A stretch of DNA of 64,000 nucleotides from JADJVL01 sp046331545 (GTDB lineage: Bacteria; Acidobacteriota; Holophagae; Holophagales; Holophagaceae), in the NCBI GenBank assembly GCA_046331545.1, contig JAXLQR010000002.1, forward strand, positions 1,116,001 to 1,180,000, in the 5' to 3' direction. Both the position numbers and the translations under genes were made by a program. How positions within the stretch are numbered: the first letter of the stretch is position 1; each line of letters begins with the position of its first letter. This document shows, one piece after another, positions 7,731 to 15,400 of the stretch. The notes under the pieces are model-generated. The model was not told the origin of the DNA, ran no database searches, and saw only the letters and a program-made list of their open reading frames with translations.

Positions 7731-8378
7731 ATGGCCGCGAAGCGCTATCCCTACGCCGTGCATCCCGCCGTCGCCTACACCCAGGCCATCGTGGACAACC
7801 TGAAGGCCAAGTCCGGCCGCGACCTCGCGGGCTGGCTGGCGCACCTCCGGAAGGCCGCCCCGGGGGGTGCGGATGCGAAGGCCCTCACCGCCTGGCTGAA
7901 GTCGGAGGGGCTGGGCGGGACCCAGGCCGCGGTGGTGGCGGAACGGGCCGCGAAGGGGGGCTCCCACGCCTTCTTCGAGGACACCCCCGAGGGCTACCTG
8001 AAGGCCGCCGACGCCTACGTGGAGGCGATGTTCGCGGGACCGAAGGCGGGCCTGCGGCCGCTCTTCGAGGCCCTCATGGACCTCGGCCTCGCCCTGGGGA
8101 AGGACGTGAAGGCCTGCCCCTGCAAGACCTTCGTGCCGCTCTACCGGAACCACGTCTTCGCCCAGATCAAGCCCACCACCCGGACCCGGGTGGACCTCGG
8201 CCTCGCCCTGGGGGATCCCGCGACGATCCAGGACCCCGGCGGGCGCCTCCTCGACACCGGCGGCTTCGCGAAGCAGGACCGCATCACCCACCGCATCGCG
8301 ATCGCGGCCCCCGGGGACGTGGACGGCGAAGTCTCGGCCTGGCTGAAGCGGGCCTACGACGGGGACGCCCGGGCCTGA
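7731..8378 (+). CDS. DUF4287/DUF5655-type conserved protein
   Basis: 215 residues, cytoplasmic, no signal peptide. The N-terminal part (HPAVAYTQAIVDNLKAKSGRDLAGWLAHLRK) has the look of DUF4287. The C-terminal part (YVEAMFAGPKAGLRPLFEALMDLGLALGKDVKACPCKTFVPLYRNHVFAQIKPTTRTRVDLGL, residues about 98-160) resembles DUF5655. Both are uncharacterised. Start at the ATG preceded by CGGAGTCCCC. Family assignment is from remembered pattern and the molecular function is unknown. Confidence 0.75.
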   Translation: MAAKRYPYAVHPAVAYTQAIVDNLKAKSGRDLAGWLAHLRKAAPGGADAKALTAWLKSEGLGGTQAAVVAERAAKGGSHAFFEDTPEGYLKAADAYVEAMFAGPKAGLRPLFEALMDLGLALGKDVKACPCKTFVPLYRNHVFAQIKPTTRTRVDLGLALGDPATIQDPGGRLLDTGGFAKQDRITHRIAIAAPGDVDGEVSAWLKRAYDGDARA

Positions 8379-8453
8379 AGGGGCCCGGGGCCGGGCCGCC
8401 GGCACCCCTGGCCGGGGAGCGGCTATGCTGCGGGTTCCGCCGCCGGAGCCCCC

Positions 8454-9104
8454 ATGTTCATCGGCCACTACGCCCTCGCCTTCGCCGCCAAGAAGGCCGC
8501 CCCCAGGGCGAACCTCGGGCTGCTGCTGCTGGCCACCTCATGGATCGACATGGTCTGGCCCGTGATGCTCCTCCTGGGCTGGGAGCGGGTGCGCATCGCG
8601 CCGGGCGCCACGGCCTACACGCCCCTGGTCTTCGAGTCCTACCCCTGGACCCACAGCCTCGCCCTCACGGTCCTCTGGGGGCTCCTGGTGGGCGGGGCCG
8701 CCCTCGTCTGGACCCGCGACCGGCGCACGGCCCTGGCCGCCGGGCTGCTGGTGGTCTCCCACTGGGTGCTGGACTGGATCAGCCACGCCCCGGACCTGCC
8801 CCTGTGGCCCGGCAGCTCCAGGTTCGGCCTGGGCCTCTGGAACAGCGTGGCGGCCACGGTGGCGGTGGAGTCGGCGCTGTTCGTCGGAGGCCTGGCCCTC
8901 TTCCTCGGCGCCACCCGCGCCCGCGGGCCCATGGGGCACGTCGCCCTCTGGAGCCTCGTGGGGACCTTCGCGTTCATGTACGCGGGCAACTCCCTCGGCC
9001 TCGCGGTGCCGCCCAGCGAGCGCGTGCTCGCCCTCAGCGCCCTCATCGGCTGGCTGCCGCCGGTCTGGGGGCTGTGGATCGAGGCCACGCGGCGGCTCCG
9101 TTGA
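8454..9104 (+). CDS. multi-pass membrane protein (metal-dependent hydrolase-like family)
   Basis: 216 residues with about five to six hydrophobic segments. It opens with MFIGHYALAFAAKK, and polar residues sit in membrane-facing positions (SHWVLDWISHAPDLPLWPG, YPWTHSLALTV). His/Asp at these places recall the YdjM/DUF457 group of putative membrane metal-dependent hydrolases, but no catalytic role is proven for this branch. The upstream context GCCGGAGCCCCC fits the genome's start pattern, with a possible -10 (TATGCT) about 25 bp before. It is convergent with the SnoaL-like gene, 4 bp apart. Confidence 0.7.
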   Translation: MFIGHYALAFAAKKAAPRANLGLLLLATSWIDMVWPVMLLLGWERVRIAPGATAYTPLVFESYPWTHSLALTVLWGLLVGGAALVWTRDRRTALAAGLLVVSHWVLDWISHAPDLPLWPGSSRFGLGLWNSVAATVAVESALFVGGLALFLGATRARGPMGHVALWSLVGTFAFMYAGNSLGLAVPPSERVLALSALIGWLPPVWGLWIEATRRLR

Positions 9105-9108
9105 GCCC

Positions 9109-9900
9109 TCAGGCTCGGGCCGGGCGGGCGAGCGTGGACGGGTTCCACAGGATGGAGATGCGTTCGATGAGGCCGGCGGGATCCAGGCGCAGGGCCCACA
9201 CGCCCTCGAGGGGCTGCCCTTCGTGGCCCTGTGGGGAAAAGGCCACCCGCGCGGCCAGCTCGGTGCGCCGGCCATAGGTCATGCGGACCTCCAGACGGTC
9301 CACCTTCATGGTCTCCTTCGCCGCCCGGTGCACGCCGCGGATGGTGGCCAGGCCGGTGGTGTCCAGGCGCGTCATGGAGCCGTGGAAGGCCGCTTCGGGG
9401 TGGAAGAGCCGCAGGTGGGCCTCCTCGTCCCCGGCATTGAAGGTCTCGAAGTAGGCATCCAGGACCGCCAGGGCGGCGGCGGCGGGACCCGCCGCGTCCT
9501 CGACCCGCGGCCCTAGCGGATCAGCGCCCACCCGGTGGCGCAGGAAGGGCTCGGGGTCGAAGAGGGTGGAGACCCGGGCCAGGCGCCCCGCGGGATCGAA
9601 GCGGAAGACCCAGCAGGTCGGCATCTCGTAGCCGTCGGCGGAGAGGACGCCGATCATGGCCACCTCGGGGCCGTGGCCGTAGGTGGGGCCGGGGGTCTGG
9701 CGGAAATCGGCCCAGCGCCCGCCCACGGCCCTCAGCACGCCCACCAGCGGATCACGGCCCGAGAGGGTGACCCCGCCCAGGCTCCCGAAATAGACGGGCT
9801 CCGGCGCGAGCAGTCCCATCATGGCGACCTCGTCCCGGGCATTCACGGCCGCGAAGTACGCGTCGAGCACGGAGCGGAACATGGGGTCCAGCGTCGTCAC
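9109..9900 (-). CDS. tandem SnoaL/NTF2-like domain protein
   Basis: 263 residues made of two NTF2-like (SnoaL) domains, about 1-125 and 132-263. Each starts with the typical helix (VLDAYFAAVNARDEVAMMGLL and VLDAYFETFNAGDEEAHLRLF) and ends with a W-x-x-R-x-D-P-A-G-x-I/L-x-R-x-S strand (WVFRFDPAGRLARVSTLF; WALRLDPAGLIERISILW). This is an internal duplication fused in one chain, so one polypeptide may mimic the usual dimer. Start chosen as GTG 9900 because it is preceded by GGAGAGCCCGC; an ATG lies six codons later. Ligand unknown. Confidence 0.78.
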   Translation of the reverse strand: MTTLDPMFRSVLDAYFAAVNARDEVAMMGLLAPEPVYFGSLGGVTLSGRDPLVGVLRAVGGRWADFRQTPGPTYGHGPEVAMIGVLSADGYEMPTCWVFRFDPAGRLARVSTLFDPEPFLRHRVGADPLGPRVEDAAGPAAAALAVLDAYFETFNAGDEEAHLRLFHPEAAFHGSMTRLDTTGLATIRGVHRAAKETMKVDRLEVRMTYGRRTELAARVAFSPQGHEGQPLEGVWALRLDPAGLIERISILWNPSTLARPARA

Positions 9901-10077
9901 GCGGGCTCTCCTGGCCGGGGAAGCCCAGAGCATAGCCGGGCGGGGCGCCTTCGCGCGGCGGGCCGTTCGGCGGCTTTAGGGAAGGCTCGGCCCGGAGGCC
10001 GGGCGGCTCCCAGACTGGGGGGCGGCCCGGGCCCGGGCCGCCGCATCCTGGGCTCGTCCCTGACCTCCGGAGCCCTC

Positions 10078-11241
10078 ATGCGCACCCCGTTCCTCCTGCC
10101 CCTCGTGCTCTTCCTCGCCGCCTGCGGCGGCTCGGGGGGCTCCGGATCCCCGTCCCAGGCCTCGAGCCCGGGAGGCGGCGGGTCGGGCAGCGCCGCGGTG
10201 GCGGGACCGAACCTGCCCGCCACGCCCTACGTCTACGCGGCACCCCTCCCGGCCCACCTCGCGAACCTCCAGGGGCCCGGCGGCCTGCGGGCGGACACCA
10301 CGCCCCCGGACAACCCGGTCACCGACGCCGGCGCCACCCTCGGCCGGGTGCTCTTCCACGACAAGCACCTGAGCGCGAACGACACCGTGAGCTGCGGGAG
10401 CTGCCACCGCCAGGCCCACGGGTTCTCGGACCCCTCGAGGCTGAGCACGGGCTTCGCGGGCGGCCTCACCGCCCGGCACGCCATGGGCCTGGTGGACGCG
10501 CGCTTCTACGCGCGAGGCCGCTTCTTCTGGGACGAGCGGGCCCCGACCCTCGAGGCGCAGGTGCTGCAGCCCATCCAGAACACCACGGAGATGGGCATGA
10601 CCCTGCCCGCCCTGGAAACGAAGCTCGCCGCGCTGCCCTACTACCCGGCCCTCTTCCAGGCGGCCTTCGGCAGCCCGGCGGTCACCAGCGACCGCATCGC
10701 AAAGGCGCTCGCGCAGTTCGTGCGGGCCCTGGTGTCCACCCAGTCGAAATACGATCACGCCTTCCAGGGCGGACCGCCGAACTTCGCGGCGGTGTTCACG
10801 CCCCAGGAGCTCCAGGGCCTGCAGCTCTTCGCCGGGGGCGGCGTGGCGCCGGGCCGGACACTGCGCTGCGACGCCTGCCACGGCACGCCGGCGCAGATCG
10901 CCGCGCAGCCCGAGAACAACGGCCTCGACGCCACGGTGACCGACGCCGGCGCCGGCGACGGGCGCTTCAAGGTGCCCAGCCTGCGCAACGTGGCCCTGCG
11001 CGCGCCCTACATGCACGATGGCCGCTTCGCGACCCTGGACGAGGTGATCGAGCACTACAGCACCGGCGTGAAGGACAGCCCGACCCTGAGCCCCCAACTC
11101 CGGACGCCGCCCGGCCCGAACGGAGGCCAGGCGGTGCGGTTCAACCTCAGCGCGGAGGAGAAGGCGGCGTTGCGGGCGTTCCTGGAGACGCTGACGGACA
11201 GCGCGTTGGCGACCGATCCGAAGTTCTCGGATCCGTTCTGA
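10078..11241 (+). CDS. di-heme cytochrome c peroxidase (CcpA/MauG family), lipoprotein
   Basis: 387-residue envelope lipoprotein: lipobox LAAC with Cys16, a Ser/Gly-rich linker, then two c-type heme domains. Heme motifs are CGSCH (106-110) and CDACH (264-268). A conserved WDERAPTLEAQVLQPIQN segment and a C-terminal MHDGRFATLDEVIEHY block are present. The family reduces H2O2 in the periplasm using electrons from small cytochromes. Start chosen at the ATG preceded by CGGAGCCCTC. No partner cytochrome gene is adjacent; the structured element at 11284-11577 follows immediately. Confidence 0.9.
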   Translation: MRTPFLLPLVLFLAACGGSGGSGSPSQASSPGGGGSGSAAVAGPNLPATPYVYAAPLPAHLANLQGPGGLRADTTPPDNPVTDAGATLGRVLFHDKHLSANDTVSCGSCHRQAHGFSDPSRLSTGFAGGLTARHAMGLVDARFYARGRFFWDERAPTLEAQVLQPIQNTTEMGMTLPALETKLAALPYYPALFQAAFGSPAVTSDRIAKALAQFVRALVSTQSKYDHAFQGGPPNFAAVFTPQELQGLQLFAGGGVAPGRTLRCDACHGTPAQIAAQPENNGLDATVTDAGAGDGRFKVPSLRNVALRAPYMHDGRFATLDEVIEHYSTGVKDSPTLSPQLRTPPGPNGGQAVRFNLSAEEKAALRAFLETLTDSALATDPKFSDPF

Positions 11242-11283
11242 AGGGGAAGACCGGAGATCGACCCACCAGAGCCATGGGACATG

Positions 11284-11577
11284 GAGATCTTCAGGGTTCA
11301 TGGTCCTGCCGCGCTGATCGCTTGGCCGCACCTCGAGGGGGCGTGTTCCGCCAACCCCGCGAAACACGCCCCCTCAAGGTGCCATATCAGAAGCGGGGCC
11401 GGGTTCCGGATGAGCGCCCAGCGCACTCCCGATCGCATCGGGGTGCGTTGTTGACCTTGAAGTCCCGCCCTTGGCCTTCAACAGGCTCCTCGATCAAGCA
11501 GGTTTCGCGTCCTGTGCGAAACCTGCTTGATCGACGGGCGGCCAAGCGATCAGCGCGGCAGGTGCATGAACCATCTC
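11284..11577. repeat. nested multi-branch inverted-repeat element in a 353-bp gene-free gap
   Basis: The gap 11242-11594 contains no credible gene but is highly structured. Outer arms 11295-11329 and 11538-11572 pair over 35 positions with two mismatches, including a perfect 25-bp block (11305-11329 with 11538-11562); GAGAT/ATCTC extends this outside a bulge. Inside are a 19-bp stem with one mismatch (11329-11347 with 11363-11381), a stem with one bulge (11422-11433 with 11437-11447) and a perfect 18-bp stem with a 7-nt loop (11491-11508 with 11516-11533). Such a closed, branched fold suggests a structured RNA or a non-autonomous mobile or palindromic element. It sits between convergent genes. 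Confidence 0.85.
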
Positions 11578-11594
11578 GTTCCCGGGACCCGTCC

Positions 11595-12071
11595 CTAGAT
11601 CGCCACCCTCACCACCTGCACGCTCAGCACTCGCCCCAGTTCCGAGGGCGTCATCCCCACCAGGAATCCCCGGCTCCCGCCGTTGATCCAGAGGCGGGGA
11701 AGCTCGAGCACGCTGCCCTCGACATAGATGGGCATGGCCTTCTTCGTCCCGAAGGGCGAGGTCCCTCCCACGAGGTAGCCCGAGTGACGGTTCGCGACCT
11801 CCGGCTTGCAGGGCTGCACGACCTTCGCGCCGATCTGGCGGGCCAGCTCCTTGGTGCTGACCTCCTTGTCCCCATGCATGAGGACGATCAGGGGAGCGCC
11901 CTTCTCGTCCTCCATCACGAGGGTCTTGATGACGGCGTGCTCGTCGAGGCCCAGCTCCCGGGCGCTCACGGCGGTGCCGCCCTTCTCCTCGTAGCGGTAG
12001 AGGTGCTCGGTGTACGCGACGCCCGCCTGCTTGAGGAGGCGCGTGGCATTGGTGCTGGGAGCCTTGGACAC
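11595..12071 (-). CDS. ybaK: Cys-tRNA(Pro)/aminoacyl-tRNA deacylase YbaK
   Basis: 158 residues of the YbaK/EbsC fold, which removes mischarged Cys from tRNA-Pro. Recognisable blocks: STNATRLLKQAGVAYTEHLY at the N-terminus, AVIKTLVMEDEKGAPLIVLMHGDKEVS, and VGGTSPFGTKKAMPIYVE, with the conserved GTSPFG-KK signature. There is no ATG before this core; GTG 12071 gives the family N-terminus. It is divergent from the LigB-type gene, and a 22-bp palindrome lies between the two starts. Confidence 0.9.
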   Translation of the reverse strand: MSKAPSTNATRLLKQAGVAYTEHLYRYEEKGGTAVSARELGLDEHAVIKTLVMEDEKGAPLIVLMHGDKEVSTKELARQIGAKVVQPCKPEVANRHSGYLVGGTSPFGTKKAMPIYVEGSVLELPRLWINGGSRGFLVGMTPSELGRVLSVQVVRVAI

Positions 12072-12110
12072 GGGATGATGATCCGGGACGCCGGCCTGCC
12101 CCGGCAACCC

Positions 12111-12132
12111 ATTAGGTGTTATAACATCTAAT
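12111..12132. promoter_or_regulatory. 22-bp operator-like palindrome
   Basis: Half-sites ATTAGGTGTTA and TAACATCTAAT are reverse complements except for one position. The site is A+T-rich in an otherwise G+C-rich gap, starts 40 bp upstream of the ybaK GTG, and ends 11 bp before the dioxygenase ATG, overlapping its ribosome-binding region. It contains TATAAC, which could be a -10. This resembles a dimeric repressor site such as those of MarR or TetR families. The regulator is not identified. Confidence 0.7.
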
Positions 12133-12143
12133 TGGAGGTGGCC

Positions 12144-12932
12144 ATGCGCGCCCCGGTCCTCTTCGTCTCCCACGGCTCCCCCATGCTGGCCCTGGCCACG
12201 GAACATCCCTACGGCCGGGCGCTGAAGGCCTTCGCCGATGGCCTTCCGGAACGCCCGAAGGCCGTGGTGGCGGTCTCCGCCCACTGGCAGACCCGGGGCG
12301 GCGTCCAGGCGACGATGCAGGCCCGGCCGGAGACCATCCATGACTTCGGCGGCTTCCCGCGGGAGCTCTACGAGGTGCAGTACCCCTGCCCCGGCGACCC
12401 GGCCCTGGCGTCGAAGGCCCTGGACCTCGCCGCCGCCGCGGGCTTCACGGCGGCGCCCGAAGCCGTGCGGGGCCTGGACCACGGCACCTGGGCCGTCACG
12501 CGCCACTTGTATCCAGAGGCGGACGTGCCCATCGCGCAGGTCTCGCTGCCGGAGCTGCCGCCCGCGGACCTCTTCCGCCTGGGCGTGGCCCTGCGCCCCC
12601 TGCGGGACGAGGGCGTGCTCATCCTCGGTTCCGGCGGCCTCGTGCACAACTTCCGCACCATGGACTGGAACGCCGAGTTCGCCGAGCCCGACGCCTGGGC
12701 CGTGGCGGACGAGGCCTGGATCATGGACCGCGTGCAGGCCCGGCGCTTCGACGAGCTCCTCGCCTACCGGGAGACCTGGCCCGAAGCCCGCCGCGTCGCG
12801 CCCACGACGGACCATTTCGATCCGCTGTTCGTGGCCCTGGGGGCGAGCGAGGCAGGCGAGACGCCAAAGGACATGTTCGTCGGGATGCAGTTCCGGAACA
12901 TGAGCCTGCGGAGCTTCGCCTTCGGCGCTTGA
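12144..12932 (+). CDS. LigB-type class III extradiol dioxygenase (DOPA 4,5-dioxygenase-like)
   Basis: 262 residues. This family opens catechol-type rings with a non-heme Fe(II) or Zn centre. Metal ligand candidates are His10 (FVSHGSPM), His47 (AVSAHWQTRG) and the His in ILGSGGLVHNF. The block DHGTWAVTRHLYPEADVPIAQVSL is typical of the YgiD/DODA subgroup. ATG 12144 is preceded by GGAGGTG and chosen over an upstream TTG. It is probably repressed or induced through the palindrome at 12111-12132. Together with the following SDR this may be an aromatic or quinone detoxification pair, which is an inference from adjacency. Confidence 0.87.
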   Translation: MRAPVLFVSHGSPMLALATEHPYGRALKAFADGLPERPKAVVAVSAHWQTRGGVQATMQARPETIHDFGGFPRELYEVQYPCPGDPALASKALDLAAAAGFTAAPEAVRGLDHGTWAVTRHLYPEADVPIAQVSLPELPPADLFRLGVALRPLRDEGVLILGSGGLVHNFRTMDWNAEFAEPDAWAVADEAWIMDRVQARRFDELLAYRETWPEARRVAPTTDHFDPLFVALGASEAGETPKDMFVGMQFRNMSLRSFAFGA

Positions 12933-12958
12933 CGGCGCCGCGGGCCGCTCCGTAGCCT
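12929..12958 (+). promoter_or_regulatory. sigma70-like promoter for the SDR gene, probably leaderless
   Basis: TTGACG (12929-12934), an 18-bp spacer and TAGCCT (12953-12958). The -35 overlaps the stop codon of the dioxygenase gene. A start site about 7 bp after the -10 would coincide with the SDR ATG at 12965, which has no Shine-Dalgarno. Confidence 0.55.
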
Positions 12959-12964
12959 CGCCCC

Positions 12965-13633
12965 ATGCCCGAACCCAAGATCGCCCTCGTCACCGGCACC
13001 TCCCGCGGCATCGGCCGGGAGATCGCGCGCACCCTCGCCGCCCGGGGCTGCCGCGTGTTCGCGGGGCAGCGCATGGGCGAGGGCCCGGAGGGAACGGAAT
13101 CCATCCGCCTCGACGTGGGCGACACCGCGAGCGTGGAGGCCGCCGCGGAGGCGGTGAAGGCGAAGGCCGGGCGCCTCGACATCCTGGTGAACAACGCCGG
13201 CATCCTCCTGGACGAAGGCACGCCGATCCTCGAGGGGGACGAGGCCACCTTCCGCGCCACGCTGGAGGCCAACACCCTCGGGCCCTGGCGGGTCATGAAA
13301 GCCTTCGCGCCGTTGATGGCCAAGGGCGGGCGCATCGTGAACGTGAGCAGCACCGGCGGCCAGCTCTCCACCATGGGCGGCTGGGTGGCCCCGACCTACA
13401 ACACCTCCAAGGCCGCGCTGAACGCCATCACCATCCAGGCCGCCGCGGCCCTGAAGGCGAAGGGCATCGCCGTGAACACGATGTGCCCCGGCTGGGTGCG
13501 CACGGACATGGGCGGCCCCTCGGCCACCCGCGGCGTCGCCCAGGGCGCGGACACGGCGCTGTGGCTGGCGCTGGAGGCGCCGGCCACGCTCACCGGGAAG
13601 TTCCTCCAGGACCGGCGGGAGATCCCGTGGTGA
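12965..13633 (+). CDS. short-chain dehydrogenase/reductase
   Basis: 222-residue classical SDR: TGTSRGIG nucleotide-binding motif (10-17), NNAG (76-79), catalytic Ser in NVSSTGG (128/129) and YNTSK (Y145, K149). The cofactor residue region (FAGQRMGEGPEGTESIRLDV) is short and does not settle NADH versus NADPH. The ATG has no ribosome-binding sequence and may start a leaderless mRNA (see promoter entry). Substrate unknown. It sits 32 bp after the dioxygenase and is convergent with the N-acetyltransferase gene. Confidence 0.9.
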   Translation: MPEPKIALVTGTSRGIGREIARTLAARGCRVFAGQRMGEGPEGTESIRLDVGDTASVEAAAEAVKAKAGRLDILVNNAGILLDEGTPILEGDEATFRATLEANTLGPWRVMKAFAPLMAKGGRIVNVSSTGGQLSTMGGWVAPTYNTSKAALNAITIQAAAALKAKGIAVNTMCPGWVRTDMGGPSATRGVAQGADTALWLALEAPATLTGKFLQDRREIPW

Positions 13634-13638
13634 GTCCC

Positions 13639-14427
13639 TCAGCCGCCTGAGAAGGCCCGGAACACCGCCCCATCGGGCACCTCCAGCCCGAAGTCCTCCC
13701 GCAGCACCGACGGGATCTCCGCGACCTCCAGCACGCGGTGCACCACCTCGCCGCCCCGCACCACCGTGTAGTCCACGCCCCGCAGGACGCGCCGCCCGTC
13801 GGGCAGCAGGAGCTGGGCCGTGAGCGTCTTCACGAAGCGGCTGTCGGGATGGGTGGACGTGAACCAGTTGCCCAGCTCGAAGTCGACCTTCAGGCGCGGC
13901 ACGGGCTCGAAGGCGTAGAGGTCCATCCAGCCCGCGGGGGCCTCGGACTGCAGCACCCGCAGCGGGCCCTCCGCCGCCACGCGGTACCGGCCCTGGGGTT
14001 GCGCCGACGCTTCACCGTCCATGGCGACGGGATGGAAGAGGCCCTCGCCGCCGAAGCCGACATCGCAGAGCCAGTCCCGGCCGTCCACCGTCACGCCCAG
14101 CAGCATGTGGGTGCGGGGCAGCGGTTCCGGGCTGCCCATGCGCACCCGCGCCTCGAAGGCCCGGACCTCGAAGCCGAGGGCGCGCAGCACCGCCTGGAAA
14201 AGGTGGTTCTGCTCGAAGCAGTAGCCGCCGCGCCGGCAGGCGACAAGCTTCGCCTGCAGGCTTTCCTCGTCCAGGCGCAGGGGCAGCTCGCCGAGCTGGA
14301 TGGCGAGGTTCTCGAAGGGGATCGCCGTGGCATGGGCGGCGTGGAGCCCCTTCAGCGTCCCCAGGCTCGCGTCCCGGGGCCCCGCATACCCGGTGCGCCG
14401 GAGGTAGGCCTCCAGATCCAGGCTCAC
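13639..14427 (-). CDS. arylamine N-acetyltransferase
   Basis: NATs transfer acetyl from acetyl-CoA to arylamines or hydrazines. The 262-residue sequence has the complete triad at canonical positions: Cys70 in RRGGYCFEQN, His107 in RTHMLL, Asp122 in LCDVGFGG. PFENLAIQLG and the C-terminal FFTSTHPDSRF-type segment (NWFTSTHPDSRFVKTL) are also typical. Start taken as GTG 14427 because it gives the family N-terminus (SLDLEAYLRRTGY). It follows the VOC-family gene by 21 bp on the same strand, so the two are probably co-transcribed. Confidence 0.92.
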   Translation of the reverse strand: MSLDLEAYLRRTGYAGPRDASLGTLKGLHAAHATAIPFENLAIQLGELPLRLDEESLQAKLVACRRGGYCFEQNHLFQAVLRALGFEVRAFEARVRMGSPEPLPRTHMLLGVTVDGRDWLCDVGFGGEGLFHPVAMDGEASAQPQGRYRVAAEGPLRVLQSEAPAGWMDLYAFEPVPRLKVDFELGNWFTSTHPDSRFVKTLTAQLLLPDGRRVLRGVDYTVVRGGEVVHRVLEVAEIPSVLREDFGLEVPDGAVFRAFSGG

Positions 14428-14448
14428 GGGCGGACGCTCACACGCGGC

Positions 14449-15270
14449 TCACGCGTAGTCCCAGAAGGCGGGCGACGTGCCGTCCACGAGCTGGAGGTGG
14501 AGCCCCTGCGCCAGGTTCGCGTCGAGGAAGACGCCGTCCAGGGTCTCGTGGGCGGGCATGCCCGCGGAGGCCAGGAAGGCCACGGTCTCCTCCACCGAGC
14601 GCACCCGCAGCATCAGGCTGGCCACCTCGTCCTTGCCCCATGGGATGAGCCGCAGGGCCGCGCGCTCCGCCACGCCCCAGGCGCAGCCCTCGTAGACCGG
14701 CAGGCCCTGGAGCAGGTGGGCCCAGTCCGGCGTCGCCTCGTTGACGTCCCGCAGGCCCACGTGGACCTCCTGCACGCCCTCGAAGCCCAGCGGCCCGCCG
14801 CCGGAGGCCGCGAAGGCCTCCGCGAGCCCCGCCCGCCAGGACTCGGCGTCGAACTGGTACTCGGTGAGGTAGACCACGCCGGGGGGGTCCAGCAGCTCCT
14901 TCACCTCGAGGGTGGTCCAGTTCTCCGACGTGTGGCCCGCGCCGGGATGGAGGTCGAAGCCCGAGAGCATCCCGGCGACCTCGAAGACCGGCAGGGCCGG
15001 GTCGAAGCCCAGGCCGCCCAGGCGCGCGCGGCCCGCGTCCGCCTCGTCCCAGGCCGCGACGTGGCCGAAGCGCAGCTCCTTGAAGCGGGCGAACTGGAGC
15101 AGCATGTTGCCCGCCCAGACGCTGCCGCTGAGCACCTCGCCGTAGTCGCCGAACTCGAAGGCCACCGGCAGGCCGAAGCCCTCGCTGAAGAGCCGGAACA
15201 GGGCCGTCGGGTCCTCCGCCTCGACCAGCACGTGGTCCAGGTGCTTCACCAGCGGGATGGGCTCGTCCAC
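14449..15270 (-). CDS. VOC/glyoxalase-fold protein with two VOC modules
   Basis: 273 residues. The N-terminal module begins LVKHLDHVLVEAEDPTALFRLFSEGFGLPVAFEF, a standard vicinal-oxygen-chelate beta-alpha opening. A second half (GFEGVQEVHVGLRDVNEATPDWAHLLQG...) repeats the pattern. His13 and later Glu/His residues could bind metal. Start at GTG 15270, preceded by GGAGGCCGAGCC. Members of this fold include dioxygenases, glyoxalases and resistance proteins; nothing here allows a finer call. Probable operon with the downstream N-acetyltransferase. Confidence 0.75.
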   Translation of the reverse strand: MDEPIPLVKHLDHVLVEAEDPTALFRLFSEGFGLPVAFEFGDYGEVLSGSVWAGNMLLQFARFKELRFGHVAAWDEADAGRARLGGLGFDPALPVFEVAGMLSGFDLHPGAGHTSENWTTLEVKELLDPPGVVYLTEYQFDAESWRAGLAEAFAASGGGPLGFEGVQEVHVGLRDVNEATPDWAHLLQGLPVYEGCAWGVAERAALRLIPWGKDEVASLMLRVRSVEETVAFLASAGMPAHETLDGVFLDANLAQGLHLQLVDGTSPAFWDYA

Positions 15271-15400
15271 GGCTCGGCCTCCGACGCCCCTAGGATGCCA
15301 TCGCCTCTCCCCAGTCCAAGACCCTCGGGGGCCTATACATCTTTTCACGAGGCAGAATCCCCGGCAGGCTGCTAGGGTGGCCTGATTCCGCGAGGTCCCC

